A stretch of DNA of 58,512 nt from Candidatus Latescibacterota bacterium (GTDB lineage: Bacteria; Latescibacterota; UBA2968; UBA8231), in contig JAJDUT010000023.1 of assembly GCA_022826515.1 (NCBI GenBank), forward strand, positions 1 to 58,512. Direction: 5' to 3'. This document shows, one piece after another, positions 33,117 to 41,327 of this stretch. The translations under genes and the position numbers were made by a program. Position 1 is the stretch's first letter. The number at the start of each line of letters is the position of its first letter. A model generated the notes under the pieces. It searched no databases. It had not been told where the DNA came from and worked only from the letters and a program-made list of their open reading frames with translations.

Positions 33117-34499
33117 TCAGATGCGCAGGATTTTGCCGGGGTTCATAAGGTTGTCTGGGTCGAGTGCTTTTTTGATGCGGCGCATGACCTCGACGCCTGG
33201 GCCGCACTCGGCTTCGAGCGCGTCGATTTTGCCCAGACCGATGCCGTGTTCGCCGGTGCAGGTTCCCCCGGCTTGGAGTGCCCACTCGACGATTTGCTCG
33301 CCCAGCCGCTGGACCTGCGCTAGTTCCTCGGCATTGCCCGGTTCGATAAGGCAGACGACGTGGAAGTTGCCGTCGCCGACGTGGCCAAAGAGCGGAGCGG
33401 GAAAGTTGAGGTCGGCTAGCGCGGCTCTCGTCTGGTGGATGCAGCAGGCGAGGGCTGTGATCGGCACGCAGACATCGGTTACGTAGCCGACTGAGCCGAG
33501 GCGGAGCGCACGCGAGGCGTAATAGGCATCGTAGCGCGCCTGCCATAAGCGGTCGCGCTCGCCCTCGGCCGTGGCCCAGCGGAAGGGGCCGCCGCCCCGT
33601 CGGGCTACGTGCTCACCGGCGGTTTCAGCTTGTTCGACGACTCCCTTTTCCGTGCCGTGAAATTCAAAAAAGAGCGTCGGTGCCACTTCGTAATCGAAGC
33701 CCGCGTATTGGTTGCAGGCCTGCATTTGCACTTCGTCGAGCAATTCGAGCCGCGCGACGGGGATCCCCGCACTCAAGACGTCGATGGCCGCGGCGACGGC
33801 GGTGTCGAGGTCGGCAAAGGGGCAGACGGCTGCGGAGATGGCTGCTGGCAGCTTGGCTAGGCGCAGGGTTACTTCGGTGATAAGGGCTAGGGTGCCTTCG
33901 GTGCCGACGAGCAGGGCGGTTAGGTCGTAGCCAGCTGAGGATTTGCGCGCTCGTCCGCCCGCTTCGACGATGGTGCCGTCGGCGAAGACGGCCTTGAGGC
34001 CCAAGACATTGTCGCGCATAGTGCCATAGCCGACCGCGGCGCTGCCCGAGGCGCGGGTGGCGGCCATGCCGCCCAAGGAGGCGTCGGCACCGGGATCGAC
34101 TGGGAAGTGCAGGCCGGTGTCCTGTGCCCGAAGGTGTTCGTTGAGTTGTTGGCGGGTGACGCCGGCTTCGACCGTGGCGTCCATGTCGGCGGCGCTGACG
34201 CGGAGGACGCGGTTCATGCGCGAGAGATCGACGCACAGGCCGCCGCGCACGGCGACGATGCCGCCTTCGACGGCCGTGCCGGTGCCGAAGGGCACGATCG
34301 GCACTTGGTGCGCGGTGCAGATCCGGGCGATTTGGGCTACTTCTTCGACGCTTGTGGGAAAGGCTACGGCCTGCGGCGGTTGCGGGGTGTGGTACGAGGC
34401 GTCGGCGGCGTGGGCGCGGCACACTTCAGAGGTCGCATTCAGGCGCGAGCCAAGGAGAGCGGTTAGGGCCGACAGGGCTTGGGGAGCTATGGGGTTCAT
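33117..34499 (-). CDS. FAD-linked oxidase (GlcD / D-lactate dehydrogenase type)
   Basis: 460 residues. The FAD-binding domain has PIVPFGTGTAVEGG, DPGADASLGGMAATRASG, GYGTMRDNVLGLKAVFADG and LLVGTEGTLALITEVTLRL. The C-terminal domain ends GTCTGEHGIGLGKIDALEAE and DPDNLMNPGKILRI, the classic GlcD/DLD finish. It probably oxidises a 2-hydroxy acid (D-lactate, glycolate or a sugar-derived acid) to the keto acid. It is first in the minus-strand operon with the enolase-superfamily and GH172 genes, which suggests a role in the same catabolic route. Confidence 0.93.
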   Translation of the reverse strand: MNPIAPQALSALTALLGSRLNATSEVCRAHAADASYHTPQPPQAVAFPTSVEEVAQIARICTAHQVPIVPFGTGTAVEGGIVAVRGGLCVDLSRMNRVLRVSAADMDATVEAGVTRQQLNEHLRAQDTGLHFPVDPGADASLGGMAATRASGSAAVGYGTMRDNVLGLKAVFADGTIVEAGGRARKSSAGYDLTALLVGTEGTLALITEVTLRLAKLPAAISAAVCPFADLDTAVAAAIDVLSAGIPVARLELLDEVQMQACNQYAGFDYEVAPTLFFEFHGTEKGVVEQAETAGEHVARRGGGPFRWATAEGERDRLWQARYDAYYASRALRLGSVGYVTDVCVPITALACCIHQTRAALADLNFPAPLFGHVGDGNFHVVCLIEPGNAEELAQVQRLGEQIVEWALQAGGTCTGEHGIGLGKIDALEAECGPGVEVMRRIKKALDPDNLMNPGKILRI

Positions 34500-34599
34500 G
34501 GGCGGGTAATATGGCCAACGGCTGGAGGGCCGTCAAAGAAATCGATCATTGATACTCAGGCGATTAAGACGCGCCGGTTATAGGGCAGAGGAATAGCTC

Positions 34600-34627
34600 T
34601 TGACAATGTGTTCGCTACTTGCGAACA
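34600..34627 (+). promoter_or_regulatory. Candidate promoter/operator of the RelE-Xre pair
   Basis: TTGACA at 34600-34605 is followed by an inverted repeat, TGTTCG, 7 nt, CGAACA (34609-34627), lying over the expected spacer and -10 area. An antitoxin of the Xre type encoded downstream would be expected to bind such a palindrome and repress the operon. No good -10 hexamer is visible. Confidence 0.45.
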
Positions 34628-34635
34628 TGATCGCT

Positions 34636-34911
34636 ATGAATGCGGGGAAAGGTTTGACAATTGAATGGACGCCTAAGGCTCTCAGAGATATGCGCCGCCT
34701 CGCTGTGCAGGATCGCGAGAGAATCATTGCCAAGGTTGAGCAGTATGCTAGAGACCCGGACTCTTTGGCCAATCAAGTGATTATACTGACCGACAGTGAG
34801 TATAGGCGTATGAGAGTTGGAAACTATCGCGTTATCTTCGGTATTGAATACGACAAGACCACTGTCATGGTGGTCCTGAGAGTTCGGCATAGGAGGGAAG
34901 TCTATGGCTGA
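34636..34911 (+). CDS. RelE/ParE-family toxin
   Basis: 91 residues from the ATG at 34636; another ATG at 34627 falls inside the putative operator. The sequence LTIEWTPKALRDMRRLAVQDRERI and YRRMRVGNYRVIFGIEYDKT, ending VVLRVRHRREVYG, is a textbook RelE fold with the C-terminal Arg/His/Tyr set used for mRNA cleavage on the ribosome. The gene overlaps the antitoxin start by 8 bp. Confidence 0.9.
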   Translation: MNAGKGLTIEWTPKALRDMRRLAVQDRERIIAKVEQYARDPDSLANQVIILTDSEYRRMRVGNYRVIFGIEYDKTTVMVVLRVRHRREVYG

Positions 34912-35242
34912 CACCGGAACCATTACCTTGCCTCGGGCGGAATACGATGCCCTGATCGCCCGCAATGAAGAACTTGAAGACAGGCTGGCTGCTCTCGATG
35001 CGGACGACGGCAGCCGCATTCCCCACGACGTGGCGCTTGCCATCATGCGCGGTGGGAACCCTGTGGCCGCATTCCGCAATCATCTCGGCATTACGTTGCG
35101 CGACCTGTCCGGAAGGACGGGGGTCGCTGTTAGCTATCTGTCCGAAATCGAGCGCGGACTCAAGCCCGGTTCTGCGGCAACGCTGTCCCGGATTGCCCAT
35201 GCGCTTGGCACGACGATTGATGTCTTGGTGGTTGAGCCTTGA
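34904..35242 (+). CDS. Xre-family antitoxin
   Basis: 112 residues. The N-terminal half (ITLPRAEYDALIARNEELEDRLAAL) is a helical segment likely to bind the toxin. The C-terminal half is an HTH (LGITLRDLSGRTGVAVSYLS, EIERGLKPGSAATLSRIAHAL). This type is the usual partner of RelE in toxin-first operons. It would neutralise the toxin and bind the inverted repeat upstream. Confidence 0.9.
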   Translation: MADTGTITLPRAEYDALIARNEELEDRLAALDADDGSRIPHDVALAIMRGGNPVAAFRNHLGITLRDLSGRTGVAVSYLSEIERGLKPGSAATLSRIAHALGTTIDVLVVEP

Positions 35243-35307
35243 GCCTCGGTGGGAAGCATAAGGCCCTTGTATTATCGTTTTCCACCTCTAACCGGAGCCT
35301 AAACGAA

Positions 35308-35682
35308 ATGTCGAATCCTCTTCTCAGCGCCGCCGAAAGCCGCCAGAATCGCGTAGATGAATCATGGGGCCATCTGACTTGGGTAGCGGGCCGTCCGCAG
35401 GGCAATGTCGAGGGCCTCACTTTGGGCCGCGTCGTCCTCAAAGCTGGCCAAGCCAATCCGCGCCACGCCCACCCCAACTGCGAAGAGGTGCTCTATTTGC
35501 TCGCCGGTCGCGTAGAGCACAGCTTGGGCGACGAGTCTTTTACGCTGGAAGCTGGCGATACACTCGCCATCCCGGCCGGCGTCTTCCACAACGGAATTAG
35601 CCTCGGCCCCGAAGACGCGGATATGATCGTGGCTTACTCGGAAGGCGACCGCCAATTCGTGTTAGAAGAGGACGGCTCGTGA
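35308..35682 (+). CDS. Single-domain cupin protein
   Basis: 124 residues from the ATG at 35308. Cupin motif 1 is AGQANPRHAHPNCEEVLYLLAG (His, His, Glu metal ligands within two neighbouring blocks), and motif 2 is GDTLAIPAGVFHNG with the final His. The small size and intact metal ligands fit a sugar- or small-molecule-binding cupin of unknown substrate. Its TGA overlaps a GTG that starts a 49-codon ORF (GTGA). Confidence 0.85.
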   Translation: MSNPLLSAAESRQNRVDESWGHLTWVAGRPQGNVEGLTLGRVVLKAGQANPRHAHPNCEEVLYLLAGRVEHSLGDESFTLEAGDTLAIPAGVFHNGISLGPEDADMIVAYSEGDRQFVLEEDGS

Positions 35683-35828
35683 CTCGCAACGGCTACCAAC
35701 ACATAGTGCTCAAATACTACGTCGGTCGCCTGCGGGCGTTGCGCGCTTGGGACGGCATCCGCTCCTTCGACTACTTGCTCACCGCCCGGAAGTCGATCCA
35801 CCCTCGTCGGACTGACGGGCAATCCTAA
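35679..35828 (+). CDS. 49-residue ORF coupled to the cupin gene
   Basis: Starts with GTG overlapping the cupin stop (GTGA) and ends with TAA at 35826-35828, 12 bp before the acetyltransferase ATG. It begins VTRNGYQHIVLKYYVGRLRA and is rich in Arg, Tyr and Leu. The exact fit between two genes and the overlap suggest real translation, but no family is recognised and chance cannot be excluded. Confidence 0.4.
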   Translation: MTRNGYQHIVLKYYVGRLRALRAWDGIRSFDYLLTARKSIHPRRTDGQS

Positions 35829-35840
35829 TCGCGCACTGCG

Positions 35841-36566
35841 ATGGACGCCTATACCCAAGCCGAACTACAGAGCCATTTAGAAGCCCTCGGCGTCGAAGCG
35901 GGGGATATGCTCTTTATCCATTCCTCGTTCAAAAGCCTAGGGCCTGTCGCCGGTGGAGCGCAGACTGTGATTGATGCGCTCCAAGCGGCGGTTGGTCCCG
36001 ATGGGCTTATCCTGATGCCCTCGTTCCACCTGATAGAGCGGAGCGAACGAGCGCGACGCTGGGACTGGGCGACTACTCCTTCGACCGTGGGGTGGCTGAC
36101 CGAGTTCTTTCGCTGCCTGCCCGATACTTACCGTTCGGATCACTACTCTCACTCGGTAGCGGCCCGAGGGCGCGGCGCGGCGGATTTTGTCGCGGATCAC
36201 TTGCGCCAGGAAGGCTATACGTCGTCTTGGGATCGGGCTCCTTGGGGACGGACCTATGGCACTCACTCACCCATGTTTCGCGCCTATCGACGCGGCGGCA
36301 AAATCCTCATGCTGGGCGTCGATTACCAGACTTCCACCTACATCCATCTGGTCGAAGTGCTCTACTGGCACCACTTGCGTCGAGCCGATCCCCAAGCTGC
36401 CTATCCTGCCCTAGACCGACCGCGTCTGGGGGAGTATTGGGACGCTACCGGTCCGCTGACACGGGGCTTCGTCGGCGCATCCCCGTGTCGGCTTTTTGCC
36501 ATAGATGTGTACGTCGATACGCTGCTGGCCGAGGTCGGGGCAAACCCCGAGCGCTATTTGGCCTGA
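35841..36566 (+). CDS. AAC(3)-like N-acetyltransferase
   Basis: 241 residues, close to the usual 260-280. Hallmarks are DMLFIHSSFKSLGPVAGGAQ, GLILMPSF, SDHYSHSVAARG (Ser/His active-site segment), GGKILMLGVDYQTSTYIHLVE and the C-terminal acidic end. Family enzymes use acetyl-CoA to acetylate the 3-amino group of aminoglycosides, but many environmental homologues act on other amines. Resistance is not implied by sequence alone. It follows the cupin and small ORF on the same strand. Confidence 0.88.
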   Translation: MDAYTQAELQSHLEALGVEAGDMLFIHSSFKSLGPVAGGAQTVIDALQAAVGPDGLILMPSFHLIERSERARRWDWATTPSTVGWLTEFFRCLPDTYRSDHYSHSVAARGRGAADFVADHLRQEGYTSSWDRAPWGRTYGTHSPMFRAYRRGGKILMLGVDYQTSTYIHLVEVLYWHHLRRADPQAAYPALDRPRLGEYWDATGPLTRGFVGASPCRLFAIDVYVDTLLAEVGANPERYLA

Positions 36567-36581
36567 TTCTAACGGCTGTGA

Positions 36582-37373
36582 TCAGACTCGCATCCGCAGC
36601 ATGGGGCGGCCAAAAGATACTTCGAGGAATTGTCCGGTGTGCGCCGAGCGCGTGCCGGGGGGCATGAAGTGGATGACAAAGGCGCGGCGCTGGCGATCGG
36701 TTTGGTTCGGTGGAGTGTAGTGGAGGGTTTGACAGTGGTGGAAGAGCGCACCGCCCGCGGGCAGGTCTATGACGGCGGCTTGGGCTGCATCGACTTGGTC
36801 GCCGTAGTCGAGCAAGGCACTGGTCTGCTCTGAGCGCTCGTGTCCGACGGGCGTCAGGTGCGATTCGGGCAGCAGGTGCATGGCTCCGTTGGTCTCATCG
36901 ACGTCGTCGAGCGTCATCCAGCAGCTAACCAAATTGGCCGGCATACATTTCCAGTAGGCGTTGTCTTGGTGCCAAAAGACAGGGCCGCCGTGGTGGGCGG
37001 GTTTGTACAGGGCTTGGTCGTGGAAGAGTTGGATATTGGGGCCGATGAGGTCTTCGGCAATGTCGAGGATGCGGGTGTCGTAGAGCAGTTGTCGAAAGTG
37101 GATGCTGCGCTCGCACATTTGCATGATCTGCAACATCTGCTCGTCGGCGTTGTTCTTTTCGTCGAGGTCGTCGGTGTCACTGATGGACAGGTTGCGGAAG
37201 CGCCCGTTTTGGCGCGCCTCGGCAAAGAGGCGGTCGTATTCATCGCGCAGCAAGGCGACGAGATCGTCGTCTAGCAGCTTGCCGATGGTGATGAAACCGC
37301 GGCGGCGGAATTGGTCGATTTGCTCTTGGTCCAGTGCTTTGTGGTGTTGGGTAATGGACGGGGCTGTGGTCAT
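36582..37373 (-). CDS. Phytanoyl-CoA dioxygenase (PhyH) family protein, copy 1
   Basis: 263 residues from the ATG at 37373, with GGAGG at the right distance. The Fe(II) ligands are His and Asp in PVFWHQDNAYWKCMPANL and a distal His in LFHHCQTLHYTPPNQTD; the following RRAFVIHFMPPGTRS carries the likely 2-oxoglutarate-binding Arg. The N-terminal FRRRGFITIGKLLDDDLVALL is typical. The substrate is unknown. It is convergent with the AAC(3)-like gene and follows the metallophosphoesterase gene on the minus strand. Confidence 0.9.
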   Translation of the reverse strand: MTTAPSITQHHKALDQEQIDQFRRRGFITIGKLLDDDLVALLRDEYDRLFAEARQNGRFRNLSISDTDDLDEKNNADEQMLQIMQMCERSIHFRQLLYDTRILDIAEDLIGPNIQLFHDQALYKPAHHGGPVFWHQDNAYWKCMPANLVSCWMTLDDVDETNGAMHLLPESHLTPVGHERSEQTSALLDYGDQVDAAQAAVIDLPAGGALFHHCQTLHYTPPNQTDRQRRAFVIHFMPPGTRSAHTGQFLEVSFGRPMLRMRV

Positions 37374-37420
37374 CTGTATCCTCCTCGTGAGGCGTGCAAA
37401 GTAACAAGGGCGGCGGTGGA

Positions 37421-38542
37421 TTACAACTCTCGGCTCAACGTAAGTACCGCGATTTCGGAAGGGGCACCGAGCCGCAGTGGCGGCCCCCAGTAGCCAGTGC
37501 CTCGGTGGACGTAGATCCAAGTGTTGCGAAATTTGTGCAGGCCCGCGACATAGGGCTGTTGCAGGGGAATTGCGTACTTCCACGGTATGAACTGGCCGCC
37601 GTGGGTGTGGCCCGATAGTTGCAGGTGGCAATTGGCTTGGCTGGCGGCCTCTATGCTGCGCGGCTGGTGCGCGAGTAGGATGCGCACATCGGCTCCGTCG
37701 CTCGCGGCAAGGGCTTTGGCCGGGTCCGATGCGTGGTCGGGAACTAGCTCGCCGGCGCTGAAGTCGGTCGTGCCGGCCAAGGCGATCCGCCCGCCGTCGC
37801 AGTCGATCTGGCGTAGCTCGTTAATCAGGACGTCGAAGCCGAGGCGGCGCGCCTGTGCAGTCCAGCTTTCCACGCCTGAGTAGTATTCGTGATTGCCGGT
37901 GCAGAAATAGACTCCGAGCGGCGCGGTGAGTTCGGCTAGGGCGGCCGTGTGTGGGGCGAGTCGTTCGATCGGCCCGTCGGCGAGGTCGCCGGTGAAGGCG
38001 ATTAGGTCGGGTTGCAATTCGTTGACGCGGGCGACGACGCGCTCGACAAAAGGGGCCTTGATGGTCGGGCCGATGTGGAGGTCGCTGATCTGGACGATGC
38101 GCAGCCCGACTAGCGCGGGTGGGAGATTCTCGATAGGGACATCGACGCGGCGGACTGCTGGCGTGCGGCGGGCTTGGTAGTAGCCATAGCCCGCGGCGAC
38201 CAAGGCTAGGGCAAAGGTCGCCAAGTCGATGCTGGCATTGAGCGCCGCGTCGATGGGATAGATCAGGCTTAGGAGCAGACCCCCTATATCGCGCAGGACC
38301 AGCAGCGTCGAGCAGACGGTGAAAAAGCCCATGCCGAGATAGGCCACCCAGGAGAGGGGATCGGTCAGCCAAGCGAGATGTGGACGGGAGCGCAGGCGAA
38401 AGAGCAACAAGGGCGTCAATAGCAGGAACACCAGCGCCAGTGCGGCACCGATCTGTGCGGACGGAGAGAGATAGGGGATGAGCCGCCAGCCCGCATAGCC
38501 GTAGATCGAGCCGAGCAGCGATAGAAAAATCAGCGCAAACAT
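37421..38542 (-). CDS. Membrane-anchored metallophosphoesterase (YkuE/YaeI type)
   Basis: 373 residues from the ATG at 38542. Three or four membrane segments fill residues 1-130, then a calcineurin-like domain with all metal motifs: VQISDLHIGP, FTGDLADG, CTGNHEYYSG and LSGHTHGGQFIPW. Homologues hydrolyse phosphodiester or pyrophosphate bonds of lipid precursors; the substrate here is unknown. It is divergent from the second PhyH gene; the 149-bp gap between them probably holds both promoters. Confidence 0.92.
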   Translation of the reverse strand: MFALIFLSLLGSIYGYAGWRLIPYLSPSAQIGAALALVFLLLTPLLLFRLRSRPHLAWLTDPLSWVAYLGMGFFTVCSTLLVLRDIGGLLLSLIYPIDAALNASIDLATFALALVAAGYGYYQARRTPAVRRVDVPIENLPPALVGLRIVQISDLHIGPTIKAPFVERVVARVNELQPDLIAFTGDLADGPIERLAPHTAALAELTAPLGVYFCTGNHEYYSGVESWTAQARRLGFDVLINELRQIDCDGGRIALAGTTDFSAGELVPDHASDPAKALAASDGADVRILLAHQPRSIEAASQANCHLQLSGHTHGGQFIPWKYAIPLQQPYVAGLHKFRNTWIYVHRGTGYWGPPLRLGAPSEIAVLTLSREL

Positions 38543-38691
38543 GCCATAGTCTTTGTTTGAGAAGAAGTGCGGCCTTTTATTGTAGAGGCAAGCCAAGACC
38601 TTTACAAGTCGAGGTAAGCAGGTCGACGGGTCTTGTTCCCCGGCGGTCGAGTCGTTATAACAAGGGAAATTTGGACAACAGGAGGTCAACC

Positions 38692-39564
38692 GTGAAAACA
38701 ACCAGCCAACAGCTCGACTTTTTTGCGGAGGAAGGGTACGTCATTATCAAAGGAGGGCTTACCGACGACGATCTCGCGCCGCTCATCGAGGATCACGATA
38801 TCATCGTCGATGAAATCGCCCGCGATCTACACGGCCAAGGTAAGATCGCCAACCTCTACGAAAACGAGCCTTTTGCGCGGCGCTTGGCGTGTCTGGCCGA
38901 AGAGTGCGACGAGGTCGATGGCTGTCCCGACATAGGGGAGACCCGCCGGCGCGGAACCTTTGAGTTTTTGCGCAATCAGAACCTCGTCGATCTGATTGAG
39001 CCGTTCATCGGCCCAGAAATTACCTGCAATGCCGTGTCGCACGTCCGACCCAAGATGCCGTCAACAGATGTGATTTTTCATCAGGATGCCGTGTTTACCA
39101 CTCAGGAAGCAAAAGGTATTCTACAGGTGACCGTTTGGATTCCCCTCGTCGAGTCAACCGAAGAAAACGGCTGCTTGCAGGTTCAGCCTCGGGTCCACCA
39201 GCGGCGCATGGTCTATTGGCGGTACGGGCAGGACTTGCCCCAGACTGAGCGAGTTAGCCTGCCCATGCAGAAGGGAGACGTTCTGTTCGTTCACAAACTG
39301 ACGCCCCACGGCTCAGGGCCGAATAACACCAACGCCGTGCGCTGGAGCATGGATTTGCGCTACCAGAAAACGGGCGAGCCTTCCCCTCGGCCCGAATGGC
39401 CCAGTCTCGTCGCCCGCAGCCGACGCGATCCCGCCTTGGAGACCGTCTATGAAGACTGGCGCGACCAATGGGCCGCCGGACTCAAAGAGACGCCTAAACA
39501 GATTCACTACGAACGTCCAAACAAGCCTTTGCCCTTCACCGGCGAGATGTTTCTAGCGCGTTGA
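38692..39564 (+). CDS. Phytanoyl-CoA dioxygenase (PhyH) family protein, copy 2
   Basis: 290 residues from a GTG at 38692, chosen because AGGAGG lies 5-6 nt upstream and the protein then begins VKTTSQQLDFFAEEGYVIIKG, the standard PhyH start. The iron ligands are His and Asp in VIFHQDAVFTT and a distal His in LTPHGSGPNNTNAVRWSM, with the Arg that binds 2-oxoglutarate. It differs widely from copy 1. The stop overlaps the TTG start of the kinase gene (TTGA), so oxygenase and kinase are co-translated and may act on one compound. Confidence 0.9.
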   Translation: MKTTSQQLDFFAEEGYVIIKGGLTDDDLAPLIEDHDIIVDEIARDLHGQGKIANLYENEPFARRLACLAEECDEVDGCPDIGETRRRGTFEFLRNQNLVDLIEPFIGPEITCNAVSHVRPKMPSTDVIFHQDAVFTTQEAKGILQVTVWIPLVESTEENGCLQVQPRVHQRRMVYWRYGQDLPQTERVSLPMQKGDVLFVHKLTPHGSGPNNTNAVRWSMDLRYQKTGEPSPRPEWPSLVARSRRDPALETVYEDWRDQWAAGLKETPKQIHYERPNKPLPFTGEMFLAR

Positions 39565-40541
39565 GCAAGAGAACGACAGACGCACCGCAGTTCCCCGAGC
39601 GATTCCTGCGCTACGCGACCCGAGAATTTGGTAAAGAAGGCGAGGCGTGGCTTGCGGAACTGCCGTCCATTCTCGCGCGGTGCTGCGATAAGTGGGGTCT
39701 GACACTCGGCCGGCCGACCGAGGAGATTAAGGTCAACTATATCGCCTACGTCGAGATGGAAAATGGGGAAGAGGCCGTGCTCAAGGTGGGCGTCCCGCAC
39801 GGCGATTTCAGCGCAGAGATGGAAGCGTTGGCGATCTACGAGGGCCGTGGGATCAATCGGCTCATCGACTGCGACAAAGTGCTCAATGCCATGCTGCTCG
39901 AACGACTGCGGCCGGGCAAGATGCTAGATTCTGTTGAGAACGCACGCGAGCAAAGCGAGATTGCGGCGCGTATCCTCCGGGAGTTACACGAGACTCCGCC
40001 GCCGTCGAACCACACACTGCCGCACTTTATGGATTGGATGCGCGGTGCATTCGCGGACGCTAGAAGCTGTAAAGATCTCGAGCGGGCGCGGGGCTATATC
40101 GAGCAGATTCCGCGCGTGGAATCTATGATGGGAATCCTGATGGAATCGGATGAGCCCCAGATACTGCTGCACGGCGACCTCCATCACTGGAACATTCTGT
40201 CCGACGCAGATCGCGGCTGGATGGCGATTGATCCGAAGGGCGTCATCGGGGCCTCGTGTTTGGACGTCGGCCGGTTTATCAACAATGCGATGGGATTCGG
40301 CGAGACTGCGGCGGAGAAGCGGGAGATCTTACTTGAGGCGGTGACGGTTTTTAGCGATGTGCTGGGGGAAAACGAGGAGCGGATGTTTGCGGGGGCCTTT
40401 TGCGACAAGATCATGGGTTCATCGTGGGGATTGCAACAGGAGCCCGATGAGCACGAGGCGAGCTCGCAAGAGACACTTAAGGTGATGGTTGAGATGGCGA
40501 GGGATGTGGATGATCGTCGGCTTCGATGGCGAGCTGTCTAG
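39561..40541 (+). CDS. APH(6)/hydroxyurea-type small-molecule kinase
   Basis: 326 residues from a TTG at 39561 that overlaps the PhyH stop. The kinase-like features are EAVLKVGVPHGDFSAEMEAL (nucleotide-binding Lys and Glu), LLERLRPGKML, the catalytic loop ILLHGDLHHWNIL and the metal-binding MAIDPKGVIG. This pattern is that of the aminoglycoside/hydroxyurea antibiotic resistance kinase family (StrB-like). Coupling to a PhyH oxygenase suggests that a cellular metabolite rather than streptomycin may be the true substrate; that is inference. Confidence 0.85.
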   Translation: MSKRTTDAPQFPERFLRYATREFGKEGEAWLAELPSILARCCDKWGLTLGRPTEEIKVNYIAYVEMENGEEAVLKVGVPHGDFSAEMEALAIYEGRGINRLIDCDKVLNAMLLERLRPGKMLDSVENAREQSEIAARILRELHETPPPSNHTLPHFMDWMRGAFADARSCKDLERARGYIEQIPRVESMMGILMESDEPQILLHGDLHHWNILSDADRGWMAIDPKGVIGASCLDVGRFINNAMGFGETAAEKREILLEAVTVFSDVLGENEERMFAGAFCDKIMGSSWGLQQEPDEHEASSQETLKVMVEMARDVDDRRLRWRAV

Positions 40542-40547
40542 CGGTGC

Positions 40548-40625
40548 AGACGCACCAAGCCACATCGCGTTGCACCTACTCGCGTAGATGCAACGCGCGT
40601 CGTGCGTGGCTGGTTGGGCATTGAG
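40548..40625. other. Structured intergenic element (long imperfect hairpin)
   Basis: An 8-bp perfect stem (GCGTTGCA, 14 nt, TGCAACGC) is nested within partly complementary outer arms (CACCAAGCCAC and GTGGCTGGTTG). It lies between the ends of two convergent genes, so it may be a bidirectional terminator. A small RNA or repeat element is also possible. No T-run is present. Confidence 0.4.
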
Positions 40626-40664
40626 GCGGACTTGCGCTTGCAGCCGCTCATCCGCCTGTCATGG

Positions 40665-40997
40665 TTAACCCTTGAGCCGGTTGATCGTCCTTCTGACGAG
40701 GATGGTTATGACGGCGGCGTATAGAGCGATGCTGACCTGATCGACGATGGCGTCTAAGCGATCGCCAAGCGTGTCGAGAAGGTCCTGATCCAGCACGTTC
40801 GCACTTGCTGCAGCGCCAACCGCAATGGTGACCGCCAAGTAGGCCGTCGCGTCCTCGGCGTCGATTGCTATCGCCCCGTATATCAGGCCCAGAACGACTA
40901 GCGCGAGCGTCAGGATGCCTCCTCCGATCGGGGCACCTGCCACCCCCTGAATGATGGCCACAAGAGCCATCAGGCCAACGATAATCCTGACTGCCAT
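40665..40997 (-). CDS. Small membrane protein of unknown function
   Basis: 110 residues with GGAGGGAG just upstream of the ATG. Two or three hydrophobic segments are visible (IIVGLMALVAIIQGVAGA, GGGILTLALVVLGLIYGAIA, ALYAAVITILV). A central amphipathic stretch (DQDLLDTLGDRLDAIVDQVS) and a basic C-terminus (RRTINRLKG) follow. I do not recognise a family. Confidence 0.65.
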   Translation of the reverse strand: MAVRIIVGLMALVAIIQGVAGAPIGGGILTLALVVLGLIYGAIAIDAEDATAYLAVTIAVGAAASANVLDQDLLDTLGDRLDAIVDQVSIALYAAVITILVRRTINRLKG

Positions 40998-41327
40998 TTC
41001 TCCCTCCTAAGAGTAAGGTTGATAACGACCGACGCCCTCAACCTCCCGTGACGGTCACCGAAGGTATAACGCGGCCGCAGGAACCACACCGCCAATGGAG
41101 AAAAAAACTATCTCAGAAAAAATCGATTATATGCCTATATGTCGTTCCGCCGGGATCGAATCTGTAGCTTGGTGCAGCTTGGTCAATTTGGTATAGGAGT
41201 AGCCGAACCATGCAGCGCCGCACCAATAGTTCGGATGGATAATGTAGAGAGATACGGTATTATCGGACGCGCATCAAGAAAATAATGATGCGCCGTAGTG
41301 CGGGAGGACGTTTATAGGGGCGCTAAG
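40998..41327. other. 330-bp intergenic region without a supported gene
   Basis: Lies upstream of the small membrane protein gene and downstream of mnmA, both on the minus strand. A 33-codon plus-strand ORF (41095-41196) begins with a Lys-rich stretch but has no ribosome-binding site or family resemblance. It includes an A-rich stretch near 41100-41120. No tRNA or clear hairpin was seen. Confidence 0.5.

Noticed and set aside
41095..41196. A 33-codon ORF in the mnmA-proximal gap
   Set aside because: No ribosome-binding site, no neighbours in operon and no recognisable sequence; kept only as a remark in the intergenic entry.
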